The notes beneath the pieces are model-generated. The model ran no database searches. It saw only the letters and a list, made by a program, of their open reading frames with translations, and was not told the origin of the DNA. From contig NC_067205.1 of assembly GCF_026262505.1 (NCBI RefSeq), positions 23,407,585-23,471,584 of the forward strand: a stretch of DNA of 64,000 nt, written 5' to 3'. How positions within the stretch are numbered: the first letter of the stretch is position 1; the number at the start of each line of letters is the position of its first letter. Shown piece by piece: positions 29,990 through 38,695 of the stretch. The DNA is from Trichomonas vaginalis G3 (Eukaryota; Parabasalia; Trichomonadida; Trichomonadidae). A program made the position numbers and the translations under genes.

Positions 29990-30060
29990 AGATGTTAGTT
30001 GACCGAGTGACCGAGTGACCGAGGGACCTGGTTACCTGGTGACACCTAAAAATATTTTTG
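29990..30060. repeat. GACCGAGT micro-repeat
   Basis: GTTGACCGAGTGACCGAGTG continuing ACCGAGGGACCTGGTTACCT: three copies of GACCGAG(T/G) and two of CCTGGT, in the spacer between the KilA-N and integrase genes. Confidence 0.6.
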
Positions 30061-30085
30061 TCTGATTTACATCTAATGAAAAAGT

Positions 30086-31171
30086 TTAGAAGAATTTTCT
30101 TATTCTTTCTGGCATATTTTTGTCTTTCCAGTACTCCCGCTCTAATGGTCCCAGATGTGTTGGCTTCGACTCTCTCAAGTTCTTAGATGGTATAACATCT
30201 TCAACGCCTCCTTCATATCTTACTTTATAAGTGTCATCGTTTGTGTTATAGCCAAGTATTTCAATAACCACTCCTCGCTTTGCTTCGTCAATGGTTTTAG
30301 CAAGTTTGCCATTACTACTTTCGACTAATTTATGACGAGGGTAAAACGCTATGGAGTCGTCAGCAGCTTTTATAAGATATCCATTACCTTGCGTAGAGTC
30401 TACGATATAATAGTTTCTACTTAACCTTAAACGTTTCTTTGTCAATGGTTTGTCGTCAAGAACTACACGAACTTTTGTACCAGGAATGAGTGTAAATTGT
30501 GTTGAATTTCTGATATTTTGTGTTTGACTTTGTTTCTTTTGTATATACTTTTCTTCTTGTTGTTGTGTCATTGAATTTGGTGTATGTCCTGTTGTAGAGT
30601 GTGTTGAGGAATTATATACTTCGAGAAAATGTTTCATTGTTTCTTCGGTAAAGTCTCGCTCTTGGTTTAAATCTCTGAGCGTTCTTATGAAGCGATTAAT
30701 GATACCTAAAATATTATGGTTATGGTCTTCAGTAGTGTAGTGAGTTATGTTATGCTTAATGAGAAAATCTGTGATTTCATTGCTGAGGTAAGCACCGTCT
30801 TGGTCTGATGTTAAAGTACTTGGGCTATGTTCTGCTACAAACTTTTGTAAAACTCTTAACACTTCACGAGTTCCTTTATTTTTCATTATATACGCAAAAG
30901 CTTTGCGAGTGTTAACATTAATGAAGATGAGGAATGGTTTATGTCCTCCTTTTCTGCTTTGAATGAGAGTGTCAAATTGGTATGCGTCAGGAGTGTTGGA
31001 GTAAATTGGTAAAAAGTAGTCGTAAGGGTTTATTTTTGTTTGATGTACAACATTTTTGTCAAAGAACCTTTTCACTTCAGCTCTGTTAGTAAATCCCCAA
31101 CTCTTTGCAGCTTCATTGAACTTCTTAAATGACCTCCATGGATGTTGTTCGAATACTTCTTTCAAGCTCAT
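30086..31171 (-). CDS. Maverick integrase (rve core plus chromodomain-like tail)
   Basis: 361 residues, uninterrupted. DDE-type core with Asp67 (AYQFDTLI) and Asp123 (LTSDQDGAY); the third acidic residue, 35 residues further on, is Asn159 in LGIINRFIRTLRD, whereas the related integrase in Mav2 has Asp there (LGVIDGC). The C-terminal ~60 residues (RGVVIEILGYNTNDDTYKVR YEGG) look chromo- or SH3-like, as in Polinton c-integrases. ATG is preceded by TTTTTATTCTAG-like and AAAATCTTTAAC words. It would insert the element, but the Asn suggests an inactive copy. Confidence 0.9.
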   Translation of the reverse strand: MSLKEVFEQHPWRSFKKFNEAAKSWGFTNRAEVKRFFDKNVVHQTKINPYDYFLPIYSNTPDAYQFDTLIQSRKGGHKPFLIFINVNTRKAFAYIMKNKGTREVLRVLQKFVAEHSPSTLTSDQDGAYLSNEITDFLIKHNITHYTTEDHNHNILGIINRFIRTLRDLNQERDFTEETMKHFLEVYNSSTHSTTGHTPNSMTQQQEEKYIQKKQSQTQNIRNSTQFTLIPGTKVRVVLDDKPLTKKRLRLSRNYYIVDSTQGNGYLIKAADDSIAFYPRHKLVESSNGKLAKTIDEAKRGVVIEILGYNTNDDTYKVRYEGGVEDVIPSKNLRESKPTHLGPLEREYWKDKNMPERIRKFF

Positions 31172-31211
31172 TTATGTAAAGTTAAAGATTTTATTCTAGG
31201 CTCAAGCGCGT

Positions 31212-34105
31212 TCATTGAACGCGGTACCATGCGAATATAGTCACAAATGGTGGCATATAATCTGCACCCGAGCCTGTTGGATTTGTTGTGAAAGTGTGTG
31301 AATGATTTCCTGCGGTTCCACAGAAAATACCTGCGCTTGAATCTACTGGGTCACTTGAAATATCATATCTATGCATTCCCTGTCTATCCGAACCTGCTGC
31401 AAGATTTGTATAACCTCTTTTTGTTATTGAATGTGAATGACTACCTGTTGTGTTTGTAGTTCCTGTATGAGTGTGCGGTGGAAGGTTTGCTTCTTTAATT
31501 TTCTTCGAACCTCCTGTCTCCTTTGAAGAGTTAGCACAATACAAAAACCTGTCGACTATTTGAGTCCAAGTTCCAAAACCAAGTACTACTTCTGGTCTGG
31601 TAGAGTTCATTGACGTATAAATAGAACCTATAGGATATACTGTTTGAAGTATTTCTGTCTTTAATGTTTGAAGCTCTGTTTTGTCTGCTTTTTTATCATA
31701 TAAATCTTGAGCAGTGAATTTAACTTTTTTTTCATCCTCCATGACAAAAACATTTCTACATCTAATGTATTTCATCGTCGTTATGTCTTCCTCCGATGTT
31801 AAACCTTGTGGAAAGTTAGGAGGTTTCCAATATAATGCATCCCCACCAGTTCCTTCAACCGTTCCTTCAATACTTTCTATACCAACAGTTGCGAAGAAAT
31901 CGTGTGTATGGTTCTTATCTGCCTTCTTATCTAACATTGCTGGTAGTTCATGTGTTTCAAAGTTTCTGACATGACCTTCAATGTTCATACATTTACTATT
32001 TAAGGAGTTTAGTGTATCTTTTACGCTTGTACTTGGATTCTCTAAAGGTGCACTTGAACCAAGGGTATAGTTCAATATTATGTCGTCTGCTCTAACAGTA
32101 GTGAAGGATTTATGTGTATGGTTCTTGTCGGCTTTACTGTCTAAAGAAGTTTGAAGTTCATTTATATCGGAGATGTTTGTGTTTGAGATTTCAAAAACTT
32201 GTTCATTGCTTCGAGTTCAACTTTGTCAGCTTTACTTTTAATAGCATCTTCAAACGTTATTTTTGACTTAACTCTCAAAGTAAATCTTGGTTCAACTAAT
32301 ACACCGTTAACAAAGAAGTATGAAGCGTATATTTCATCGTTATAACCAAATGTTTCTGGTGCTTTACCTGTGTCATACTGTACAGTACAGCGTATGTCAT
32401 AGCCTTTAGCACGAATGAATTTATATCTTCTTTCATTAACATCTTTCGTCTTCACTTCTTCATCCTGTGTTAAATATCCATGGTAGTCCGTTATAATCTG
32501 TTCGTCTGAACTTATATAATGAACATGGTTTTTATCTGCTTTTTCGGCTAATTTCTCTTCTATCTCATTTATTTCAAGTTCATGCCTACCACCACCTCCC
32601 GAAGAAGTATTTTTCTTCAGCTCTTGAAGAACGTCCACTTCGCCATCTTTGGTGTCAATAATGAGACTTTGTGTTAAAACCTTTCCTGTCTTAATGGATG
32701 TTTGTAAAACTTCTTCTTCACCGTGTTCGGGGTCATGGTCGTCATCATATCTTGTGAAATCAGAGATGTTGTCATACATTAAGCATATCTGTCTCAAAAG
32801 TTCTGCTATTTGAAACTGGAACGAAAGATATACAGAACCTTCTTCATCTCCTAAAGTCAAGTCTGCTTTCTTAAGTATTTCTTGAATGTATGCAATGAGA
32901 ACAGAGTACCTTGGAAAATATTCGAACAATATTTCATTTGCCGTTGGTTTTGGTGGTTCTTCTGGAGTTTCTGTTGTTTCAGTTCCTTCTGTAGGTTCTG
33001 TTGGAGTTTCTGCATCTCTTGACTTCAATGCTCTTGCTCTCAAAGACCTAAATGTTAGAGCACCAGGTTTTACAAAGGATTTTATAAATGCTTTAATAGT
33101 TCCTGGTAAGTTATTGTTAGCATTAAGTAAGTTCCTTATGCTTCCATCATGTACGTCCATAGCACTATGTAAAAAATCTATACTTTTCTTGTAGTCAGCA
33201 ATAGACTGACTGTGATTTTTTAAAGATTTGTCAATACCTTTAAGCCAATCTTCATGCATGTCTGATACTGAGCCAAGAATATCATTTGCTTCCTTTAGTG
33301 TATTTTGTGCTTCTCGTAAAGTATCCAATCCCGTACGTGCATTGTTTGCTATACGTCTTACAGTATCTATTTGACTCCTTGTTTCTTGCATCCAACCAGA
33401 TAAAGTTTTAATAGTATCCGAACCATTTGAAATGAAGTTCAAAGCATTTTTAACGTCATCTAAAGCTTCTTCACCAAGTACCGCCCATATCTTTCCGATT
33501 TGGTATTGAAGAACTCCATATGAAGCAGCTGTTAAACCAGTATTTATAAGGTCCCATATCCATGATTTAGCAGTTTTTCCATCCTTTCCATCCTTTCCAT
33601 CCAAACCGTTTTCGCCTTGAGGTCCTTGTACTCCTTGTTTTCCTTGTATTCCTTGTGGTCCTTGAGGTCCGGTGTCACCCTTCTCTCCTTTCAGTTCATC
33701 TTTATGTTCGTTATAATATTCTAATGTCATAAGGTGTACATCATTACTGCTACCAGCAACGCCGAGAATTTGTTTCTCATTCATGACTAAATTCTTTAGG
33801 CATTTAATGTTGTCGTCAAATCGAAAGCTCTTTAACAATTCAATGAGAACATTTAATACTTTCACTATTGAGGCATCTACTGTAGAATTTATATATTGCA
33901 CCGTTCCATCATTTATGATGGGAACCTTGCTTGTTGTAATGAATGGGTCATAAGTGTTAAAAGTATCGAAATCAATGACTTTTTTAGTCTTTCCATCGTC
34001 AATGACTAAATCATTGCCTTCAATGGTTAAAGTTGAGTTTTCGTTTACTAGTTCATGTGCTCTTCTTGCTTCATTTGTTTCATACGCATATGCAGCAATA
34101 GTCAT
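31212..34105 (-). pseudogene. Fibre-like protein with collagen repeats and tail-collar-like tip, one frameshift
   Basis: The 647-residue N-terminal frame (34105-32162) contains a Gly-X-Y collagen block (GPQGPQGIQGKQGVQGPQG, then GLDGKDGKDGK, about residues 145-180), a hydrophobic segment and long coiled coils. The 287-residue C-terminal frame (to 31212) ends in a domain typical of phage tail-fibre tips: YPIGSIYTSMN, GTWTQIVDRFLYC, LPPHTHTG, and MPPFVTIFAWYRVQ. The frames join around 32175 through NTNISDINELQTSLDSKADK, so one base is missing or a frameshift site exists. A related intact gene is at 54821-56623. Likely a trimeric virion spike that binds a host surface. Confidence 0.8.
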
Positions 34106-34122
34106 ATTTTAATGAGAATAAA
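34106..34122. promoter_or_regulatory. 17-bp divergent promoter region, fibre / penton-like gene
   Basis: Only ATTTTAATGAGAATAAA separates the two start codons. It has TTTATTCTC on the minus strand and ATTTTAAT on the plus strand, matching the T-rich box seen at other Maverick starts. Confidence 0.5.
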
Positions 34123-34887
34123 ATGTTGTTCTATTTGCAAAGTACAGACCCAAACGAATACGGGACAGTAAAGCTACAAACAAACTTAGGTCTTCAGAAT
34201 GAAGCGCTTGCTTTCAGAGTTGTTGACTTCAATACTATCGCAACTTTTGTCATAACAGATGAAACAGATTTCATAGAGATTGAAATAGATGACAAAAGAA
34301 GTGTTTATACATTTCCTAACAGAGCTGGGTATAGAATAGATAAAATTGCTGGAGTCATGGATACTCTCATAAATGAAGAAACTATTGACAACATAGATGT
34401 CGAACTCTCTTCTGAGGGAACATTGAAGTTCAGTAGCAAGAAAGAGTTCAAGATAACACGAATGAGTCATAGAGTACAACTTCTTTTGGGTGCATACCAT
34501 ATGACATTTCCTTTGAAAAGTGTTGACAAAACGATTGAGATGAAATCTGTTCCATACGTATGTTATGGCAATTGTTTGTACATTGAGTCAAAAATAGCTA
34601 ATGTCACAGGTATTTCAGGAGTTAATAGTAAAGGTTCAGTAGAATATAAGTCTTTCTGTTATGAAGTAAACTCAATGTTCATTCCAAATGTTCCTGTCAT
34701 AGTAACTCATTTAGGTAAATGGGTTCGCATTAGCCCTCACAATTTGAAAGATATGCAATTCAGACTTGTTGACTTTCAAGGAGAGCCTGTAGAACTGAAG
34801 GCACCAGTGCGAATGACTGTTGAAGTTGACTTTTTAGAAAATATTAAATGCAACAGCTTACAAGAGAACTCAGAGCTAAAAATATAA
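34123..34887 (+). CDS. Maverick structural protein, penton-like candidate
   Basis: 254 residues, beta-rich. The end (LKDMQFRLVDFQGEPVELK then PVRMTVEVDF) resembles the last strands of single jelly-roll capsid proteins, and the YIESKIANV...NSMFIPNVPVIV part has the same order of elements as the FPxxW paralogues at 37093 and 56642. The divergent neighbour is the fibre gene, which fits a penton-fibre pair, but this is inference. The frame is intact. Confidence 0.65.
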   Translation: MLFYLQSTDPNEYGTVKLQTNLGLQNEALAFRVVDFNTIATFVITDETDFIEIEIDDKRSVYTFPNRAGYRIDKIAGVMDTLINEETIDNIDVELSSEGTLKFSSKKEFKITRMSHRVQLLLGAYHMTFPLKSVDKTIEMKSVPYVCYGNCLYIESKIANVTGISGVNSKGSVEYKSFCYEVNSMFIPNVPVIVTHLGKWVRISPHNLKDMQFRLVDFQGEPVELKAPVRMTVEVDFLENIKCNSLQENSELKI

Positions 34888-35090
34888 AGTATGAATGTTA
34901 TGTATTAGGTCATGAACTTTGGTTGTTGCTGTTTGATGAAACAAATGAGTTAGTTATGTCAGTCAAGAGAACAGAAAAATATTGTGTTAGTGAAAACTGC
35001 ACCAAGTCAATAAGATTAGGTTTGCATTATGAAGATGAGTTCGATAGTGTTGAAGAAGTTTTGGACAGATATTACAAATTGCTAACTTGA
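34848..35090 (+). CDS. Small Maverick hypothetical protein overlapping the penton-like gene
   Basis: 80 residues starting inside the previous gene, with a 40-nt overlap in another frame. MQQLTRELRAKNIKYECYVL then LWLLLFDETNELVMSVKRTE and an acidic end. No family recognised; the compact beta-hairpin pattern with four Cys is noted. Confidence 0.6.
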   Translation: MQQLTRELRAKNIKYECYVLGHELWLLLFDETNELVMSVKRTEKYCVSENCTKSIRLGLHYEDEFDSVEEVLDRYYKLLT

Positions 35091-35099
35091 AATTTTTTT

Positions 35100-35148
35100 G
35101 ACTGACGGCGCAAAGCGCCAAGATGGGCTCAAAGAGCCCTCCTGACTG
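35100..35148. terminator. Twin GC-rich hairpins between convergent genes
   Basis: GGCGCAAAGCGCC (stem GGCGC/GCGCC) followed by GGGCTCAAAGAGCCC (stem GGGCT/AGCCC), flanked by the words CTGACGG and CCTGACTG. The two stems are the same two that make up the terminal hairpin of Mav2 and Mav3, here side by side between convergent genes. The terminator label is a guess from position. Confidence 0.4.
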
Positions 35149-35150
35149 CT

Positions 35151-35765
35151 TTAATTTACTAAAACATATTTCAAACAAAGTTTATATTCTGTTGAAAGTT
35201 TTGTATATTCGTTTGAATATTTATACTTAAACTCAACTCCTGTAGTTCCTGGTGTTTCAATGATGCGGATGTTACCTATTTTCATGAATGGTGGCGTTTG
35301 ACCACAGCATTCGATTTCAGGGTCGAGATAGTCAATGACACATTGTTTCCCTGTTATTCGTGATATAACATTTTCAAGGTCCTCCTTTGTTAGAATTATT
35401 TGGTTCTTGCTTATAAGATTTGTCAAAAGCTTCTTATCGTCTTTGAGTAAGATAGTTAGGTATAACTGAAGAAGGTAATGGTCTACGTTATCTGAAGGAT
35501 TTGTTTGAACATTTGTGTAAGGGTTGTCGTTGGCTTCTCTTGAAAGAATTTGGTCCAGTGGTGGATACTCTAACTTAACATCTGATGTAGCGTTAGCGTT
35601 TGAAGCTGTGTTTAAATTCACCGACTTAAGTTCTGGTTCTTTTTCTTTCAAACACTCTGAACTATAGTTCTTTATGACAATATTGTTTGTCGTTCGTGAG
35701 TCAACATTTGATGTTGGTTCAATTGGAACATTAACGGCACCAGCTAAGATGGATTTGCTTCTCAT
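35151..35765 (-). CDS. Maverick hypothetical protein
   Basis: 204 residues. The first ~90 are Asn/Ser/Glu-rich and probably disordered; the rest is ordered (HYLLQLYLTILLKDDKKLLT, KEDLENVISRITGKQCVIDY, ECCGQTPPFMKIGNIRI). TTTTTATTCTATATG precedes the ATG. It shares the 25-bp region before its ATG with the divergent gene at 35791. No family recognised. Confidence 0.7.
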   Translation of the reverse strand: MRSKSILAGAVNVPIEPTSNVDSRTTNNIVIKNYSSECLKEKEPELKSVNLNTASNANATSDVKLEYPPLDQILSREANDNPYTNVQTNPSDNVDHYLLQLYLTILLKDDKKLLTNLISKNQIILTKEDLENVISRITGKQCVIDYLDPEIECCGQTPPFMKIGNIRIIETPGTTGVEFKYKYSNEYTKLSTEYKLCLKYVLVN

Positions 35766-35790
35766 TTCATATAGAATAAAAACCTTTTAT

Positions 35791-36192
35791 ATGTATGAAA
35801 TGAACAATATACTCGACAAGGGTTTGAATGTAAAGCTAACGAATGAAAATATTGTTGAATTCACTGAGACAGGTGCTGTGTATAAGGATGCAGAACTACT
35901 GAACAAAAGAGCAAAGGGAAGAAGCAGGAATATGAACAAAGGGTGGAAGCCTATAAAAATTTATGTCAATGATGGCTCAGGAGGTTCAAACATAAAGTAT
36001 GCAGAAAGTTATAGAGTTTATGCTCTCAAAGGTGAAAAGCCTTCATTTAAGAACAGCTATTCTAACGCATATCCTCAAAAGCTAACGGATGGGGAAGTGG
36101 ATGATATGAATGACAGCAAAAATATTAACAGAAATGGCGACAGAGATGCATGGAATTTGTTTACCATCAGTCAATTGAAGGTTAAACTTTAA
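35791..36192 (+). CDS. Maverick hypothetical protein
   Basis: 133 residues from ATG 35791; a longer frame opens upstream inside the divergent gene and was not used. CCTTTTATATGTATG is the start context. Sequence: LNVKLTNENIVEFTETGAVY, then basic KGRSRNMNKGWKPIKIYVND and Asn/Asp-rich. The 3' end overlaps the ATPase gene by 4 nt (convergent). Function unknown. Confidence 0.65.
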   Translation: MYEMNNILDKGLNVKLTNENIVEFTETGAVYKDAELLNKRAKGRSRNMNKGWKPIKIYVNDGSGGSNIKYAESYRVYALKGEKPSFKNSYSNAYPQKLTDGEVDDMNDSKNINRNGDRDAWNLFTISQLKVKL

Positions 36193-37076
36193 AACAATGT
36201 TGGTCGTTCCCATGGAATATTTTTGACTTTAATGGTATTAGTCATGATATGAATCTCAAGGTATGAACGAGGAGAGATGAGAGACTTATATGCTTCCCAA
36301 ATTTCTTCAAAAGGTAATGTTATACCTGACTGTTTCCAAATGAGTTCAATGTCATAACGTGAGAAACCTTGAAAGATAACGAAGTCAGTTATGAGACGTT
36401 TTATGTTTAAAGCAAGGAAACGCCATGTTTGCATAAGTATTGCTACAGTTAAATGGTAATGTCTGACTTTAGTTATGATGTTAGCTAATGGTGAGTCTGC
36501 TTTTGACACTAAACCTTTTCCGGCGAAGTCGTCACAAACGAGCAGAGTGTTTGAAGGATACTTTTTGAAGGGGTATTTTGAAAGTTTTGATAGAATGTAG
36601 TTTGTAAGTCGTTTCATATCGTAAACTCCTGAGTATTGACGTAAGTGGTGTTTGTCAATAATTCTTTCCATCTCCTCAGAAGTCTTTTGCATTCCTGACT
36701 GTATGAACTCTACAATAGCATAATATTTTCTCTTACGTCGAATGTAACGTTGAAGAAATTCAATGAGTTCACTGTCTGGAACTTTAACGACTGAGGCTTG
36801 AACTTTTGACATAAATGTTTTCGCTGTTGAGTCCATAGAGTCTGAAGTTGCTGATATAATGATTTGGTCATAGTAAGAGTCATTTCCTAAACGTTCTGTT
36901 ATGAGTATATGACGAATGAGGTTAAATGTCTTACCTGAACCCATCTTTCCACAATAGAAATACACACCATTTGAACAGAACTCATAGTCCTTACTGAAAG
37001 GAAGAATGAGAGAACTGTTGAGCTTTTCACTGCTTTCATTCATGTCTTCATCTACGTCATGTATTAAATGCTTCAT
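36189..37076 (-). CDS. Packaging ATPase (FtsK/HerA, A32-like)
   Basis: 295 residues, intact. Walker A is GKMGSGKT (residues 43-50), Walker B LLVCDDF (Asp182/183), then a sensor-like QTW. The size and motif order fit genome-packaging ATPases of Polintons and related DNA viruses, which pump the genome into capsids. The start is 16 bp from the divergent gene at 37093. The intact frame contrasts with the polymerase and capsid genes. Confidence 0.9.
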   Translation of the reverse strand: MKHLIHDVDEDMNESSEKLNSSLILPFSKDYEFCSNGVYFYCGKMGSGKTFNLIRHILITERLGNDSYYDQIIISATSDSMDSTAKTFMSKVQASVVKVPDSELIEFLQRYIRRKRKYYAIVEFIQSGMQKTSEEMERIIDKHHLRQYSGVYDMKRLTNYILSKLSKYPFKKYPSNTLLVCDDFAGKGLVSKADSPLANIITKVRHYHLTVAILMQTWRFLALNIKRLITDFVIFQGFSRYDIELIWKQSGITLPFEEIWEAYKSLISPRSYLEIHIMTNTIKVKNIPWERPTLF

Positions 37077-37092
37077 TTTATCTCCATTAAAA
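37077..37092. promoter_or_regulatory. 16-bp divergent promoter region, ATPase / FPxxW gene
   Basis: TTTATCTCCATTAAAA is all that separates the two ATGs. Plus-strand reading TTTTATCTCC lies 8-17 nt before ATG; the minus-strand reading TTTTAATGGAGATAAA is A/T-rich too. Confidence 0.5.
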
Positions 37093-37974
37093 ATGCAAGT
37101 CAGAAATATTCAGAACATAGCACCGAGTCTAACTGACAAGAGTATAAAGATATACTATGAACATGTTATGATGAAACCAACCAAAATTCAAGAAAGTCAG
37201 TATACTTATGAATATCCAAGACACTGGGTAGAGTATGTAGGAGGTGAGAAAGCTATTGAAATAAGACAGGTTCGAAGTATTCCAGCAGGAAGAACAATAT
37301 TATTGAAGAACTTTAATGTTTTGAGGTATAATGATGAAACAAAGAAGCAAGATAGTTTCCCTGTTGCTGTGTATGTGAACCTAGATACAGGAGATGACAT
37401 GAAAGTTTTTAATACAAAGCTTCAAACGGTAGTGAGAGAACAACTGACTGCGGAAGGGCATCCATTACCTTCAGAAGTTACCATAGCATATAATTTTGAA
37501 ACAAACTCAATAGATTTTAAAGTCATCTCTGCAAAGAAGTCAGGTTTTACATTTAATGAAGCAGATGTATATTCGAATGAAAACTTCAAAGCTATTGCAT
37601 GGTTAGATAATGACGATTGCTTTAAGAAAATATTTAAATACAGTGACTCAACGATGTCAATAGATGACCTTCGTGGAATGTTACCATCGACGTTTACAGT
37701 TGAAGGCTCAGCAGGATTGCTTACAAGATTGTCAATTGGTGGTATTTGGTCTCGTGAGAACATTGTTATAAAATCCAGTATAAGTGAATTTGCTGAAGAA
37801 TCTATATTATGTCTTTCAAACTACATGTATTCGCCGCCGAAGCATTATAGTATAACAAACTTTGTCAGTAAGTTTAACATAAGACTTGTCGAACCTTCTT
37901 CAATGAAAGATGTTGTGCTACCTAAAGATGGAAAGGATGGACTCATTATTGAAATGATTTTAATTGCATATTAA
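37093..37974 (+). CDS. Maverick structural paralogue (FPxxW family), intact
   Basis: 293 residues from ATG 37093. Key words shared with 22887-23740 and 56642-57490: YEYPRHWVEYVGGEKAIEIR (residues ~38-57), the basic arginine-rich strand after it, LCLSNYMYSPPKHYSITNF, and the C-terminal LPKDGKDGLIIEMIL. Beta-rich, no catalytic residues. The neighbouring genes are the packaging ATPase and small ORFs. Likely a minor capsid or vertex protein (inference). Confidence 0.7.
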   Translation: MQVRNIQNIAPSLTDKSIKIYYEHVMMKPTKIQESQYTYEYPRHWVEYVGGEKAIEIRQVRSIPAGRTILLKNFNVLRYNDETKKQDSFPVAVYVNLDTGDDMKVFNTKLQTVVREQLTAEGHPLPSEVTIAYNFETNSIDFKVISAKKSGFTFNEADVYSNENFKAIAWLDNDDCFKKIFKYSDSTMSIDDLRGMLPSTFTVEGSAGLLTRLSIGGIWSRENIVIKSSISEFAEESILCLSNYMYSPPKHYSITNFVSKFNIRLVEPSSMKDVVLPKDGKDGLIIEMILIAY

Positions 37975-38172
37975 ATGAGTTTGTTCTTGAAGGTCATTCA
38001 TGATGAAATAACAGTTGTAGAAGATGTTAGCAATTGTTCAGATATTTTGAAGCGTATAGATGATATAAGAAATAAGTTTATGAATGAGAACGTTTATGTT
38101 TCATTGACTTTCTCCAGTAACGAGAACTTTTATGAGATAATATTGAAGAGAGATGATTTTAATATGGTGTAA
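37975..38172 (+). CDS. Small Maverick hypothetical protein
   Basis: 65 residues. Its ATG directly follows the stop of the preceding gene (TAAATGAG), and its own stop is directly followed by the next ATG (TAAATGG), so three genes lie head to tail without any spacer. ITVVEDVSNCSDILKRIDDI and YVSLTFSSNENFYEIILKRD suggest a small alpha/beta fold. Function unknown. Confidence 0.6.
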   Translation: MSLFLKVIHDEITVVEDVSNCSDILKRIDDIRNKFMNENVYVSLTFSSNENFYEIILKRDDFNMV

Positions 38173-38346
38173 ATGGTAGCTTGGGCAGCTTTAGGCGCAA
38201 TGGGAACAAAAGCATTAGCATTTGGAGCAAAAGCACTTGGAGCTTATGACGCAGTAAATAAAATGAGTGGAGGAAGGGTTTCGAAGACATTAGATGCAAA
38301 TAAAGGGAAGATTGGAGGCTGGGTTGAAGAAGTTAAGATTAAATAA
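38173..38346 (+). CDS. Short Gly/Ala-rich amphipathic Maverick protein
   Basis: 57 residues: MVAWAALGAMGTKALAFGAK then LGAYDAVNKMSGGRVSKT. The Ala/Gly-rich amphipathic start resembles membrane-active virion peptides and the N-termini of proteins at 53489 and 57495. It overlaps the next gene in another frame; the two may originally be one gene of about 175 residues broken near 38310. Confidence 0.55.
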   Translation: MVAWAALGAMGTKALAFGAKALGAYDAVNKMSGGRVSKTLDANKGKIGGWVEEVKIK

Positions 38347-38695
38347 AATAGGACTCATAAATAAAGCATCCAATTTGGTTGCGACTGAGTCAGAAAATGC
38401 TTTAGGAAAGGATGATGAGTTTGCAAAACACGCAAAAGACTTTAATGACCAGATGAAATGTGAAACAATGCATTTAAATAGAGTCGATGGAACTAAAGAA
38501 AATGTTTCTTCTCCACCAGTAGTTCTTCCGTATGGTCCCTATGGAATGTATGGAAACCCTTACGAAAGACCATTTGACCCATTGACTGGTGGAAGTAACT
38601 GGTATCATTACGGCCGAAGAAGAAAGACAGTCAAGTTGGAGACAGACGTGAAGAAAGCAACTAAAAAGAAACCAAGGAAGAGAGTTATAAAGTAA
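38294..38695 (+). CDS. Basic Maverick protein reaching into the right TIR
   Basis: 133 residues, ATG inside the previous gene. Lys/Arg-rich start (GRLEAGLKKLRLNKIGLINK), middle with FAKHAKDFNDQM, a Pro/Gly/Tyr-rich stretch (LPYGPYGMYGNPYERPFDP) and a strongly basic end (KKATKKKPRKRVIK). The last 7 codons lie in the TIR. A minor virion or DNA-condensing protein is possible. Possibly the C-terminal part of one gene with 38173-38346. Confidence 0.6.
   Translation: MQIKGRLEAGLKKLRLNKIGLINKASNLVATESENALGKDDEFAKHAKDFNDQMKCETMHLNRVDGTKENVSSPPVVLPYGPYGMYGNPYERPFDPLTGGSNWYHYGRRRKTVKLETDVKKATKKKPRKRVIK

Noticed and set aside
30001..30060. Operator-like GACCGAGT repeats as a regulatory site
   Set aside because: Reported as a repeat only; there is no evidence of a binding protein, and it is not at a gene start.
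20524..34105. Introns explaining the Maverick and GP63 frame changes
   Set aside because: The trichomonad intron consensus (GTAYGT start and ACTAACACACAG-type end) was not seen at the junctions, and the frames overlap by a base shift without a gap.
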